In this document: positions 1 to 12,255 of the stretch, piece by piece | Layout: each line of letters starts with the position of its first letter | How positions within the stretch are numbered: position 1 is the first letter of the stretch | DNA from: Eurosta solidaginis | Taxonomy: Eukaryota; Arthropoda; Insecta; Diptera; Tephritidae | Reading direction: 5' to 3' | DNA length: 64,000 nucleotides | NCBI RefSeq assembly: GCF_040869045.1 | Contig: NC_090319.1 | Location: 66,622,779 to 66,686,778 of the forward strand | The notes under the pieces: generated by a model | What the model saw: the letters and a program-made list of their open reading frames with translations, nothing else | Told to the model about the DNA's origin: nothing | Database searches by the model: none | Program-made: the position numbers and the translations under genes

Positions 1-2380
1 AGCTTTTGAAGATTTATTGTAGATTAGTGCATGGCTAAAAGTGGTCCAACTAAATTTTTTTTAAATCTCAAACAAAAATAAAAAAATGTATTCAAATTTC
101 ATAAGAAATCCCTAAATAGAAAATCATTAAAAAAAGGAAAATAAGAAAAAAATGTTAAGAAAAATGAAAAATATATTAATAGACCAAATCCAAATAACAA
201 ATATACTAAAAAAACAAAGTCATGAAAATTTTAATAAAGAAAAAAGAGAACAAATAAAACCAACTAAAAACGAAAACAGCAACAAAACCAAAGTTTCTTT
301 GAAAACCGCCGTACCAAGCATAGCTTTAACACATAATTGCATACGAAGTATGCAATGTGTAAAAGATTAAAATATGCAAAAAGAAGGCAATTGGGAAAGA
401 CTTCACAACAGGCATGACGTAGCTGAATGCGTTTACAACCATTTCAACTATCGTAGGGGTGCGAGTTCGACTCCCACTCCCGGGAGAAAAGGCTTTGAAG
501 AGATTTACAAGGTATAATCGAAACAGCTGTCGCCTTGTCCGTCCTGATGTCACGTTGTTTAAATTTTTCCCAAAATTATTAAATAAATTATAAAAAACCA
601 ACTAAAGGTATATATAAAAAAATTAAGAATTTTAGAATTTAGAGCAGCAAAAGTCTTAAGTTTAGTTATATTCATAAGCAAAGTGGTAACTATAAATTTA
701 TGTAACAAATTACATACAACAAAGAAGGGAGAAAATAGAAAATAAATTTTGTAATATATAATTTATTGGTATGGAAATTTTAGATACAGTTGTCTTATGT
801 ATTATATAATAAAAAAATATTACTAGTAAATTTTAGTAATTTATATACCAAGATTTATACATATTTTTGTTATAATATACTATTATGTAATAGGAAAACA
901 ACATATATATAAATAAAATTGTAAATTACGGAAGCGTCAAAGCGAAAATTATTAATTATGTAATACACAATACAAACAGGGAACCACAAACAAACACATC
1001 TCGCACAAAAATACAAACACATAAACTAATACAAAACATGCAAACAAGTATACATGAGTTTAACATATAAATATGTACATATTAATAAAAAAAAAAATAA
1101 TTTAAGCTATTAAATAATTATTTTGTTTTATTTACGTAAAAACAACCGAATATTTTGAGTTTGAGTATAAAAAATAAATAAATTTTGGGGCGATTTCCCT
1201 GTAAAAATATTAGAAATAAAAAAACGTTGTCTTATTTCTTTTGCCACCACATTTCTCAGTTTTATAATCAACTTCAGTTGTATGAAAACTAATTGACTAC
1301 AAAAAATTTAATCACCCGGTGTCTAATAAAATTGTTTTTATGCGTGGCTTAATGTAAGATCACGTTTACATATGCACTAATCTACAATAAATCCCCAATA
1401 GATAATCTACGTGCTTAAATATATTCCATCTCTAGGTACTAGATTGTCCAATTTTCGTTTATCTTTTATTTCCTGCTTCCAATTAGAGATATCAATCTAG
1501 AGGTGGAATCTCTAAAACTTGTTCATAATTACCGCATATCAAAGGGAAAAATGTATATGCGAAATCTAGTAATTTAGTTAACGATTAGGAGTTAAGCATG
1601 AAAATGAAGATAATTTCGTTATATGTATATTAGGTCTAAGCAAGCGCAGGGTTGCATGAAACAAAATAATGTATTGATTCAAAAGTTGATAGCTTATCAA
1701 TTTTATTTCCTGCTATTAAATCAATTAGTATCAATTTTTCAGATATCGGTAGCGAAATCGAGCAGTGTAGACAGCTTTTATTTTAGAATTTCGTTGAGGA
1801 ACTCCCCAGGCGAATTTATACAAGGTGTTGGTACAGCGAATTCAACCAATTCGACGTGTAGAAGAACGTAAAGTCAAAAGAAAATTTGCTTTGATTTCGA
1901 TTAACTGAAATATTATTGTACTAAGGAGTTGTATGGAAAATAATCAAGAAGAGCAATAAGCTGTTGAGTTAACAAACCTGGTACTGAATCCGCCTTGATC
2001 TGCGATAATTTCGAATAGACCTTGTTTACATATAACGAGATTATCTTCCGTATCGTTAGTTAAATAACTAGATTTGGCAGCTAAGACTGGTTGATATTCA
2101 ACATGACATAATAATTCCAAAATGTTCTACGTAGTGACAGCTCATTTTGAAAATTCCCTTAAAAACCAGGGTTGATAGAAAGGGGAAGAAAGGAAGAGGC
2201 CGTTTTGTGAAATGGTATTAACTCTAATACTTTTTTATATCAAAGCACCAAATTCAAAACAGTGCCAAAAATGTTTTTCTTTTTTGATGTTTTTATGAAA
2301 AATACTTCTACTCATCTACGCCAAGACGAATAAGGTTAATCCAGCTGCCGTGGTTTACAGATAGTGTGCAGTAGAGGTTT
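1..2380. other. AT-rich intergenic DNA
   Basis: The stretch is AT-rich with many A and T runs and scattered stops in all frames. Short open frames exist but show no recognisable domain or splice-supported extension. Apart from the tRNA-promoter-like motif near 462 I see no gene, tRNA or ordered repeat here. Confidence 0.6.
424..490 (+). repeat. Possible diverged SINE head (B-box-like motif)
   Basis: GAGTTCGACTCCC at 462-474 fits the RNA polymerase III B-box pattern GGTTCRANNCC closely, and is followed by CCCGGGAG, as in the SINE family at 26.6, 28.4 and 61.1 kb. No clear A-box, tail or target duplication is visible, so this could be chance or a decayed SINE or tRNA relic. Confidence 0.3.
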
Positions 2381-2384
2381 ACGC

Positions 2385-2445
2385 CGATCACTTTATCGGC
2401 GGCGGCGGCGGCGTAGGCGGCGCGCCGGCGTACGCCGGTGTTCTT
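2385..2445. repeat. CGG-rich dispersed repeat, copy 1
   Basis: A run of CGG triplets followed by GGCGCGCCGGCGTACGCCGG interrupts AT-rich DNA. The flank contains AGTGTGCAG, which also borders the similar CGG-rich block at 4078-4176 in opposite orientation, so the two look like copies of one dispersed family. Confidence 0.5.
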
Positions 2446-4077
2446 ACTTTAAAATCTTGATTTTTCTATTTAAAAAAAATAATATTTAGCAAAGGTTTTG
2501 TTTATATGTATTTAAGGAAATCAACGTGTTGGCCATTTCGGAAAGATCCGGGGTTTTTGCATCAAAAGCCGGTTCAAAAATTTTCAGGAGTAGCTCCTTG
2601 CGAAGGGATTGTCCCTCGTTCGCTTGCTCTAGAGAGGCTTCGAACCTAACCCCGGTCTATGGAATTGGTACTGCTGCGTGTGCTGAAAAGAAATAGAGAT
2701 ACGTAAAATGGTCACACTTTTGCCTGTATATCTCGTGCAAAGCGTAGTTTCACAGGGGTTAACTCCTAATAATCGTCGCGAACACCATTTCTTTACATCA
2801 TTTGTCGCTCCTTGGCGGTTACGCATAAAGGCGACTTAGGGTTGCTATTAATGGTCTATTAATACTCATGACTCTCGTGGCACAGGGTGCCTCCAGTTTT
2901 TTCTGCTGTTTTTAAGAGCTATAATTCGCGATGTGCGAACAGTAGGGATCCCTACCACCAGTCGCTACCACGCCTCCTGAGCCTCACACCATATGCCAGC
3001 ACAGAAGCTATAGCACTGCGGCTTCGAACTCATACCTTCGTCGACGTCACTTTCCTAGAAGCTCTAGGCGTAGCTCCGAAGACTTTCCAACGGATGCTTT
3101 TGTCGAGCTATGCTTCCGAGCTACACCACAGAAGGACCTTGAAACGTTAGGGAGTGACTATTCGGCCAAGGATGCCGCCCTCGTCTAAGTGGATGTCATT
3201 GCGGAATGGGTGAGAATCGTATAATCGTATTACAAGGGCCCTGGATAAAATTTTTAAAATGTAGACCAAAGATTGCAGACGTTTGTGTTCACAACATTGA
3301 CTTCCATAGTCTTCGTTAAATCAAATTTAGAATGAAAGTCGACGGATTTTAAGTTGAAAGTTGTTAACTACTGTTTTTCGGCCTTACGATATAGGAGCTC
3401 ATTATGGATGACCGCGTAGCTTCAGTTTTCAGACAAGTTCGACTATCCACTACGTTAGGGTTGTATCACACACGGTCATTAGTTCCACTCTCTTGGGAAA
3501 GCTTTTGCTTCACCACTTTGAGTGTTCTTGCGAAGGACAAAGCCTCACCTGGTAGATATATGTGCCTACGTATTCACATTTGTAAAAGGAGCCGTAACGT
3601 GTAGGTGATATTTAAACTTGGTTGATAGGCTATAATCAATGCGATTCACTCCAATTCAAAGGAGTGTTTATGCCCCTAGAACCTACTAAAGGATTTTGCA
3701 TCACTGATTTCGCTTATTCTTGAGGACAATTTAAAAACATGTTCGCCTTGGGTCTTTTTATTTGAATTAATTCTTCATTATTAATTTTTTCAAAAATGCA
3801 AATTGAGCATATAAATTTATTATATAACTTTCCTTTTAGTGTTTTGTTTTAATAACTTGCTGAATTGGGTGATGCAAAGTCCGTGTTAAGCTGACATCGA
3901 AAGCGCCTCTTATTTTAAATAACTTTTGAATAGTTATAAAGAGTTAAGTTTCGCAATTAGTTTCTTATAACTGGCAGTGATGCGCATCCGTTGATACCAC
4001 TTTCGACCATATCCGACCAATTTTCGACATGAACAATAAATGGCCTAAACAGTGTTAAACGAGTAGAAAATATAGTA
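2446..4077. other. Intergenic, no feature recognised
   Basis: This contains short open frames (for example near 2887-3150) without domain signatures. I see no recognisable repeat, RNA gene or splice-supported exon chain. Confidence 0.5.
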
Positions 4078-4176
4078 ACGCGCCGGACGCCGCGCCGACG
4101 CGCCGATATTTTTGACATTCGGCGGCGGCGTGCGAAAAACGACCAAAATCGGCGGCGGCGTATATCTCTAGTGTGC
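4078..4176. repeat. CGG-rich dispersed repeat, copy 2 (inverted)
   Basis: Alternating GCCGCGCCGACGCGCCG and GGCGGCGGCG blocks lie around short AT spacers and end in GTATATCTCTAGTGTGCAG. The shared AGTGTGCAG flank relates it to the block at 2385-2445, read in the opposite sense. Confidence 0.5.
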
Positions 4177-5142
4177 AGGCCTACCACACCGAAAGTCCTA
4201 GTTGCAAGTTCTGGAAAAATTATAATTAAAATGCCGAACATTAAGCTAGTTTGCTGCCCATATCTTCAGCTTCGATAGGGCTGACTCGCCAATGTTCCTT
4301 ACCTCGAAAACTTTCAGTATGCCAAGCACCAGGATGACTTATCTTCTTTTATGTGGTTTTCAGAGCCTTGTTAGAGTCGGGACATACATTGAGGTCTTCT
4401 ATATGAGGGTTTGCTCCTTCAAACCTTAGATGTTTGGCATTGCTTTGTATTTCTTTGGGCTTTATACTTTATTTCAATAGCAGCATCTGACTACGATGAG
4501 GTGCCAGAACTAAAATGTCCATACCACTCGATTTGTCGCTTAGGCCTGCTGGAAAGAGCTCAGCTAAGAGGAGGCATACCTTAGAGAACAGCACTGGTTT
4601 GAAAGTATAAGCCTGCGGCAGACAAAGTCACTTATAGGAGTGCACAAAACATAGCTATAAAAAGCCATGAATAACCTTCCAAAAATAATGTAATCTACAA
4701 ATGCGATCGTTGTCTTCTCATGACATTAAAGTCGCACCTGACGACCTCAACGCTATGGTAGACAAAGAAGGTGTATCTGGCAAAAATCCAGGAAAATTTA
4801 AAAAAATAGCCAAATTTAATCCCTATGAGGAAGTTCAATTTGGCAGATTACAAAGGGAAGCTGCCAACGTCAACCACTTGCGTCATAAATATTCTACTCA
4901 GGCGTCGATATGTAATGCCACCCTCTTCGCTGCTTGAATCAAATTTACCTTGTAAATAAAACCACTATTTGGACCCCTTTTCTTCTACGTATTGAACTTG
5001 TTTTCAAATCCTCAGACATTTCCCAATCGTCATTTCATTTCGAAATCAAACATCAGTTAATACAAAATTCTTAGCGGATTTTTCTTTAATTTAATCAAAA
5101 TTCTAAAACAATAGATTAAAAAAAATTAATTAGTCGCACAAT

Positions 5143-6394
5143 ATGAATCCTGATAAATTTTATGTCGTTAGTAAGTGAGCTTCAGAGACATTATTTACAT
5201 AAATATTTCTTTGGTGATCCCAATGGTTCATCATTGCATTTTTTTTCAGACGAAAACAATAACGGTAAAAGTGAAACCTCCACCTCGGTGAACAAATCCG
5301 AAACGGCTACCAATACCAAATCCCAACGTACTCAAAAAATTAGATGGAGTTCATCAACTGAAGAGGAAACTTATCGCACAGTTGTGGTAAACTATCGTTA
5401 CGACAGAATGGATAAGAAATACCCACGGAACACAGGCGCTATTTCAAAAACGAAACACTGTAATCGTACAATTGCTGCTATGGCTACTAAGCAACCTAAT
5501 AATAATGAAAAGGACGATGATAATGTACCCAGTTTACGTAAGCTTTACGATTATTCCAGTGAAAGTCTATGTACGGACAAAATACCGAATACACCAGTGC
5601 CTTCATGTGAGAATATAGCGGTATCGTGCAAAGTGCCGGAGAAGGAAGCCATCAAATTAGAAGTATTCTACTTGCCAGTCGAGCAAGAGGCTATCGTTGA
5701 GGAACATCAATTAAAAACAATTCATGAAAGTGACATTGAGTCCTTACCCGAACTTGGTGACGGTGGCAACTGTGATAGTGAGGGAAGCAAATTTGAAAAA
5801 TTCTTCCATGAACACATCGATGAAGCGACTGGTAACTCGACTGATACAACTAGTATGACTTTAACAAATCCTTCGTATAACGATTTGGTATTCTTGAGGG
5901 ACAATGAAATCGGTGAAACACCAGATTTTGATGCCGACTTTTGTTGTGCCATGACCAAGGATGAAGTAGATGGCGCACAGCAGACGTGCATCATTAAGAA
6001 TACAACGAAAGCGACACAGAAACCCGAACGTCACAGTGAACGCTTACAAACGGCACGAAGATCGAGAGAGCCGCGGTTCACCAGCGCATCAACTCAACAC
6101 ACCAACGAACACTGCTTACAACTGACAGTTGCAGAAATACCGAAAGATGCCGGTAAATCGAAATCAACACCGACGCAAAGTGGTTTTCGTCAACGTCAAC
6201 AAGAGTTGCACCGTTATCGCATTGCAGTCGAGCAAAAACGTTTGGAGTTGCTTGAATTGAAATTGCAACGCGAACGGGATGAAATGTTACGTGAACAAAT
6301 CATTTTCGAAAAGGAGCTCCAACTTAGGGCGTCACAATTGAGACACATTAATGATGATAAAACCGTTGATATTTTAGGAGATTATGCCCAGTAA
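5143..6394 (+). CDS. Unrecognised protein with C-terminal coiled coil (two exons)
   Basis: I do not recognise this protein. The model is join(5143..5170, 5250..6394), 390 residues. Exon 1 starts at an ATG giving MNPDKFYVV and ends at an ideal donor, GTAAGTGAG (5171). The acceptor is a T-run plus CAG ending at 5249, and phase is kept (1+2 nt). The longer unspliced reading that starts at 5162 would translate the intron and is less likely. The protein is rich in Ser, Thr, Asn, Asp and Glu through residues 10-320, which suggests disorder. It ends in a charged, Leu/Glu/Arg/Gln-rich helix of about 50 residues (about 323-370) that looks like a coiled coil. No enzyme motif, signal peptide or membrane segment is seen. 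AATAAA signals follow at 6465 and 6494. Codon use and the intact frame argue for a real gene. Confidence 0.7.
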
Positions 6395-6464
6395 TAAACT
6401 GGTATTCGGGACAAGCGCGACAAAATAAGATACCAAATTACGCAATTCAAAACCTCGTTCGATA

Positions 6465-6499
6465 AATAAAATTATGGCGTATAATCGTCGCTAAATAAA
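6465..6499 (+). terminator. Polyadenylation signals of the 5143-6394 gene
   Basis: Two AATAAA hexamers, at 6465-6470 and 6494-6499, lie 70-105 nt after the stop codon, a normal distance for a fly 3' UTR. Confidence 0.5.
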
Positions 6500-8220
6500 T
6501 AGGTTATATATTTAGTTGTAGTTTTTTTCGACAGATAGCTCTTAGGAAATTATGTCAAAAACTGCAACTAATGTTGGAATCTATTTTATTTTGACCACGA
6601 CTATGCGGTTTATCAGTATTAATTGAAAGTAAAAAATTTATCTGATCCAAACTTTACTAAGCAAAAAAGGACAAAAATACAACAAAAAAATGAAAAATCC
6701 ACAAAAGCTTTGTTTACATGGAGTGTTAGCAAAAAGAAAAATACCCAAAGTTTTACCCACCATATCGATATTACTCATTGAAAACAGCCGGCCGGATGCT
6801 CCGCCATATAGAACACCCATTGTTTAGCAGTCAACACATCACAGCTTCCAGGTTATGCCATACAGGGCTGACTATCGTGTGTCGAGAACTGCTGCCTGTA
6901 TAAGCTTAACCCGAGTTATTCTCTTAGGGAGTTAGCTGGGACAATGGTCTGTTTGGTTGATGGATTCCGGATCACAGTTGCAGCGATGAAAGATGAGTTG
7001 GATGGCGTGCTTACCAGTTCAACCGCCATTAAAGGATTTTACATCATCTCGAGCAGCCGCGATGATGTTAAAGATCTCAGTTCAACTGTGTTTCGATCTA
7101 GGGTGGTCTGGCAGTGATTGACCTCGCTTGCGATAATTTAAAGCTGTTTTAAGGTTAAGACTATCTGTATACAGGGCAATAGCAGTTGTTTTTGTTGTTG
7201 TTGTTGTAGCGATAAGGTTGCTCCCCGAAAGCTTTGGGGAGTGATATCGATGTGATGGTCCTTTGCCGGATACAGATCCGGTACGCTCCGGTAGCACATC
7301 ACCATTAAGGTGCTAGCCCGACCATCTCGGGAACGATTTATGTGGCCACATTATACCTCCAGGCCATCCCTCCCTCCGCACCCCCAAGTTCCATGAGGAG
7401 CTTAGGTCGCCAGAGCCTCGTCTGTTAGTGAAACAGGATTCGCCGCGGATAGGTGAGGATGAAAATTGGGTTTGGAGAAGCTATATATTGCGCTACACAG
7501 CCCCTTGAATCTGGTATTTTAGTCGCCTCATACGACAGGCATACCTACCGCGGGTATATTTTGTGCCCCTGTCCCACTGGGGGAGGTAAATAGCAGTATC
7601 CCCCGTATGTGTACAACTCAACCTGCAGTGAATTCAGAGTTCCCCTTGCAACTCGCGTCCTGCTTCTGCACATATGCGCCTCAAGTCAAGTAAGTTGTGG
7701 ACGTCTTCATGTATCTTCAGATCGAACGGCTGATATCAAGTTGCTGGATCTCTCACAGTGCTTGCAGTTATGACTCTTTATTACCTTACCTTGCTTCCAA
7801 CAGCAGGCGACACCTTCGCGGATGAAAAGTTAAGAAGATTCTAGCTGCAAGTGTCTTCTTCAAGGACAACATTCTTGTTAGCAATAAACGACACATTAAA
7901 CTGGGCTATACTGAAATGATAATTTGGAGAAAAAAGCGTAGTTTCTCATATGTTGTTGAATTATTGCGGTCTCTTTTTTTTTGTAAAACAAAAATACTTG
8001 TATATTAACTCTTGATTGGAATATCACTCTAACACGCCTGTTGTTTCGAATACGTCTCATCTCAGAACAATTTTCAAAAAAGCCCTATCTCATGATTTGT
8101 TTTAAAAACCCCATATCTCAAAAATTTGTTGAAGAACGCCCTATTCCAGGATTTGCTTCATAAACTCACTACCCAAAGTCAAAATGTATTGGCGCATAGT
8201 CATTACACTGAGTCGAATTA
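6500..8220. other. Intergenic repeat debris
   Basis: No host gene is seen. The GC-richer part from about 7180 to 7590 looks like a mobile-element fragment (separate entry). The rest has no recognisable coding or RNA feature. Confidence 0.5.
7180..7590 (+). repeat. Probable 3'-end fragment of a retroelement
   Basis: The segment starts with a (TTG)n run and a small CCCCGAAAGCTTTGGGG hairpin. It ends with a block around 7525-7555 (TACGACAGGCATACCTACCG) followed by GTCCCACTGGGGGAG. I associate the ACGACAGGCA block with the 3' regions of dispersed insect retroelements. That link is from memory and not proven here. No open frame runs through it. Confidence 0.35.
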
Positions 8221-8642
8221 TTAACCGATATCGCGCCATCGATTTTTCGATAGGAAAAAAAGTTCCACTACGCTTACCCAAAAAAATATTTTCCAGCCTG
8301 CGAAATTTCTTTTTTTTTTTTACTTATTTTCGACTTTGATTTTTAAGGTTTTTTTCATGACCTACTAAAAAAATTTTCATTTGATTGTAAAATTTTTATG
8401 TATACCGTTTTTTTCATAAACTGTTATCGACAACCTTTTTAGAGGTCATTTTTGGGTCGGACAGGGTATACATATGAAAATATTTTAGTAGGTCATGAAA
8501 AAAACCTTAAAAATCAAAGTCGAAAAAAGTCAAAAAATGAAATTTCGCAGGCTCGAAAATTATTTTTTTGGGTATGCGTAGTGGAACTTTTTTTCCTAAG
8601 CCCAAATCCTATCGAAAAATCGATGGCGCGATATCCGTTAAC
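8221..8642. repeat. Fold-back (inverted-repeat) element
   Basis: Two arms of about 180 nt (8221-8406 and 8465-8642) are imperfect reverse complements around a 58-nt centre. Shared landmarks include the pair CGATATCGCGCCATCG / CGATGGCGCGATATC at the outer ends and GTATAC near the loop. The right arm carries a small extra block (AAGCCCAAATC). It has no coding capacity, so it is probably a non-autonomous DNA transposon or fold-back relic. Confidence 0.75.
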
Positions 8643-8799
8643 TTTCGTCAATACAAATCGACCCACCCTAATAGAGTCATAGAAAATTATGTCAAAAAGC
8701 TGCAAAAACCTATTTTCCCGTAATCATAGTCGCTGACTAAAATACTCTTTAGTTAAAATCTTGCCTTGATAGATAGATAGGTAATTAATTGAGGATCGC

Positions 8800-9435
8800 A
8801 CTGCGACCATTTGTCTATTGTGCCCTCAGCTGCTTCACAACACCTCATCCAAGCCGACATCTCTGATGAACCCTAGCAGTTCACCTGGCTTGAGGGATTT
8901 GATGTGAGAATGCTCTGGCCATGGTGAGCCCATAAACTATGCCCTACGTCTTGAGATTGCATCACACTCCAGGAGGATATGGTCCGCCGTCTCTGCTGAT
9001 CGATCACAAAATCGGCATGTTTTCTTCGATATTATACCCAGCTTTTAAATGTGGCTGTTCAGCCTACAGTGGCCTGTAAGAATAGCTGTTAGGATTCTTA
9101 GGTTATCTTTCGAGAAGCCTATTAATTCCCTGTATCGGGTTGTGCAGTAACCCGCTAACAGTAGCATAGATTGCCTCAGGCCTGGAATATTACGCCAGTG
9201 TTGTTCCCTCTTTTCCCTTTCTTTTACTAATAGATGCCCCCTAATTTCCTGCGGGCCTATTGGCAGGAATGGCTCAGGACCAGTAGGTCATATCGTTGCT
9301 GCCTCTCTGGTCAGGCTGTCCGCCTGCTCATTACCCTCAACTCCCCTGTTGCCAGGAACCCAGGCCAACAGTAGTTCGCTGTGTGCGCCTAGTTGATTCA
9401 GCTTTTCCACGCACTCAAGGACCAGTGCTGATTTT
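8800..9435 (-). pseudogene. LOA-like ORF2 C-terminal part: RNase H end and Cys/His finger
   Basis: The minus-strand reading continues the RNase H domain (phrases such as LLAWVPGNRG and NEQADSL). It then gives a zinc-knuckle-like CRFCDRSAETADHILLEC segment (CxxC...H...C) typical of ORF2 carboxyl ends in LOA/I-type elements. In-frame stops interrupt it. It joins the RNase H start at 9438-9980. Confidence 0.65.
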
Positions 9436-9437
9436 AT

Positions 9438-9980
9438 TTAAAATGCCGAGATCGCCTTGAGGGTGGCCTGACTGTCACTGAGTATGGCAATTTTTTCATT
9501 GCAGTATTTTCGCTGAAGGTTCAGGTCCGCGCACTGGCTTATGGAATACTTCCGCTTGAAAAATGCTCGGGTTTCCTCCCAGGGGTATTGAATCTTGGCT
9601 CTGGGTACAACGACTCCAGATCCAGTCCCCTCTAGTCTCTTCGAACCATCGGTATACCATATTATACTGTTTAGCTGCTGAATGCTCTCAATTCTGTTTT
9701 CCTCCCACGTACCCTTGTCTCCCAGTTCTACTTTATATCTTTTCTCATATGCTATCTGCCTGAGGATATCATCCCTCTGGAGTTGAGAGATTGGGATCTT
9801 CTCTCTCAATTCCTCCATGTTCAGGGACGATATGACTTTACCTTTGCCCGAGCCCTCCTTGACGATATACAGGAGGGCTCGCTTGGCTGACTGCTCTATT
9901 GATATATGCAACGGGGTAAGATCGAGGATAGCTTCCAGCGCTGTTGTAGGGCATGTGCGCATAGCTCCCGTGATGCACAC
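9438..9980 (-). pseudogene. LOA-like ORF2: RNase H domain start
   Basis: The minus-strand reading contains IIWYTDGSKRLEGTGSGVVV, the first catalytic Asp strand of RNase HI (YTDGS), and ILSDSQATLKAI, the later Asp strand (SDSQAA-like). It follows the RT thumb after a frame break. These motifs mark the domain as ribonuclease H, which removes RNA from the cDNA hybrid. A stop and the continuation at 8800-9435 show decay. Confidence 0.7.
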
Positions 9981-9992
9981 ACATGCCAGTCG

Positions 9993-10496
9993 CTAAAGTT
10001 TTGACAGTGCTTGCCTCGTCGTCGTCCGAGTTTTTCTCGATGCCCAGGCTATCGAGGCATATATTATCATAGGTTTTACTATAATGGTATACATGCATCT
10101 TAGCACATGTAGGCTACAGCCCCATGATTTTCCTGCTAGACGTTTGCATACCATGGAGTCGAAGTGTTGTTTCCATAGAAGCTTGGTGTCAAAAATGATC
10201 CCCAAGTATTTCACTGCGTTTCCATATTCTATTACCACGCCATCTATTGTTATTGCTCTCAGGGCTGGTAGGACCCTTCTTGAGGTGAGGGGGATGATGG
10301 TTGTCTTAGATGGGTTGATGTTAAGCCCCACATTGGCACACCATTCCCTTGTAATGTTCAATCCTCTTTGTATTATGTCACATACGATGTCGTCAGCATA
10401 TCGTTGGCATCTTATGCCACTGTCTGATAGCTTTTGCAGGAGTTCATCCACTACTAGGCTCCACAGAAGGTGTGACAGGACACCTGCCTGGGACAC
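9993..10496 (-). pseudogene. LOA-like ORF2: reverse transcriptase palm and thumb
   Basis: The reading contains the RT catalytic box YADDIV with its two aspartates, then NPSKTTIIPLTSRR and VKYLGIIFDTKLLW, the usual motifs D and E of non-LTR reverse transcriptases. It continues the 10454-11230 reading after a frameshift near 10500, where the motif around SQAGVLSHLLW (normally PQGxxxSPLLW) is already altered. Confidence 0.75.
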
Positions 10497-11230
10497 TTCC
10501 TCTTGGTATTAACCTTAACTGCGCTGTTGCCTACCTGGGCTTCAGCGTTTCTTGTACGGAGTAGATTGTCAATCCATCTCTGGATAGGCATCTGAACTCC
10601 TCTTCTCTGCAGTGCTATGTTTATACTTTCGTGAGATGTGTTGTCAAAGGCACCCTCGATATCAAGGAAAGCGCAAAGCACTCTTTCCTCTGTTTCGAAC
10701 GCCCTCTGTATTTCAGATGTTAACTGGTACAGAGCTGTGTCCGTGGACCTACCCGCTCTGTAGGCATGCTGGCTATAATGTAGGGGCCAGCTCTTGAGGG
10801 CGTTCGACCTGATTTCTTGGTCTATTATTTTTTCCATTGCATTCAAGACAGAGGAGGTTAGACTTATTGGTCTGAAGGACTTTGCTTGTGAATACTCCTT
10901 TTTATCTACTTTTGGCATGAATACTACTTTTGCTCTTCTCCTCATCATGGGTATATATCCCAGTGCCAGGATATCTCTCATGATCCTGGCGAGATGTGGG
11001 ATGATTTGTGTCCCTTGCTGCTTTAGCGCCGAGTAGATGCAATCCACCCCCGGAGATTTGTATTTCTCAAAAGATTCCACTGCCCATCTGACTCTGGCCT
11101 CACAAAAGAGGGAGTTGGCTAATTGCCAGTCTGTTGGGGTTGGTCTAACTCTGGGGAATACAGGTTCCGGTACTTGCGGGGAGGCCTCAGGGAAATGCGC
11201 TTGTAGCAAGGCCTTTGTTCGCTCTTCCAC
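10454..11230 (-). pseudogene. LOA-like ORF2: reverse transcriptase fingers
   Basis: The reading holds the linker before the RT, KSPGVDCIYSALKQQG (motif 1 region), FRPISLTSSVLNAMEKIID, the HAYRAGRSTDTAL motif, and CAFLDIEGAFDNTSH, which carries the first catalytic Asp. All are standard non-LTR RT landmarks in the right order. The frame ends prematurely before the PQG motif, so it is non-functional. Confidence 0.75.
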
Positions 11231-11292
11231 CGTTCCGGTATAGGTACCATCTGGGAGCTTAATTGATAGGTTAATCTGTCTCTGCTCTTTGG

Positions 11293-12250
11293 CTAGGGCC
11301 TTGTGGAGCCTTGCCGCTGCAGGTGAGCTGGAAATTCCCTCACAGAAATTCCTAAAACTTTCCCTTTTTGTTTCCTTAACTTTTTATTGTACTTAGTTAG
11401 ATTTTGGGAGTATTCCTCCCAGTTGCCGGTTCTCCTTGCCTCGTTAAAGAGTTTCCTGACTTTCCTCCTTAGCAACGTCAGGTGACTCGACCACCAGGGG
11501 GTTGTCTTCTTACCCTTAACCAAGGAAACACGGCAACTGTTGTTATAGGCATCTATAATTATTTGATTTGCCCTTTCCACATTGCTCTCTAACCCAGTAC
11601 AATTGGTACTTCTGCCTTTATTCTTAAGGCTATCTATGTTAGCTTCTATAATACTTTTGAAGCTGCCCTATTCTGTTTTCCTGTGATTTCTTTTAGGGTT
11701 GTTTTGCCCCGATATAGCGCCCAGCTGAAACCTTATGATTCGGTGGTCTGAAAGGGAGAGTTCTTCTGAGACCCTTCATTTCGAGATCATATTCTCAGCT
11801 AGGTTGTTGCCGAGTGTTATATCAAGGACTTCTACCCTAGCTCTCGTAACAAACGTCGGTTTACTCTCGACGTTGTATATACTTAAATCATTCTAGCAAA
11901 CACTCAACCCTTTGGTTGGTATCACTGCTGCCCCACTCCGTGTTGTGGGAGTTTGCATCGCTTCCTATGTTTAGCGTAAGTTTAGCTCTTCTGCAGTGAG
12001 CTACCAGCTTATGTACGTTATCTGGGGGGACCGTGTTGTCGTCCCCAGGGAAGTAGGCTGCGGCTAGCACAATGCTGGGGTCTTCACCATTGACTTTCGC
12101 AGCTATTTGTACCGCCACCAGGTATTTGCTTTAAGCATTACACATGCTCTAGGTCTCTGCTGGGAGAGATCCCAAATTACTCTACTGTTACTTACATTAA
12201 GACCCCTCACCTGTTCCTTGTATGCCAAGGTTCCTGTATGAGGGCTATGC
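11293..12250 (-). pseudogene. LOA-like ORF2: endonuclease and linker
   Basis: Broken minus-strand readings give ALIQEPWHTRNR near 12240 (the conserved QEPW of the apurinic-type endonuclease). GSDANSHNTEWGSSDTNQR lies at about 11888-12118 (the catalytic GDFNAHH-like motif), and a basic Trp-rich linker (PWWSSHLTLLRRKVRKLF) at 11293-11580. Several frame breaks separate them. Confidence 0.65.
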
Positions 12251-12255
12251 CCAGA

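Noticed and set aside
462..490. tRNA gene
   Set aside because: Only a B-box-like stretch is present. No cloverleaf can be folded around it and no A-box lies at the right distance.
326..601. 91-codon minus-strand open frame near the left end
   Set aside because: It overlaps the B-box-like repeat motif, and its composition looks like translated AT-rich non-coding DNA.
4701..4937. 78-codon open frame
   Set aside because: It has no domain, no splice-supported extension and no clear signals. It may be a remnant, but nothing supports calling it a gene.
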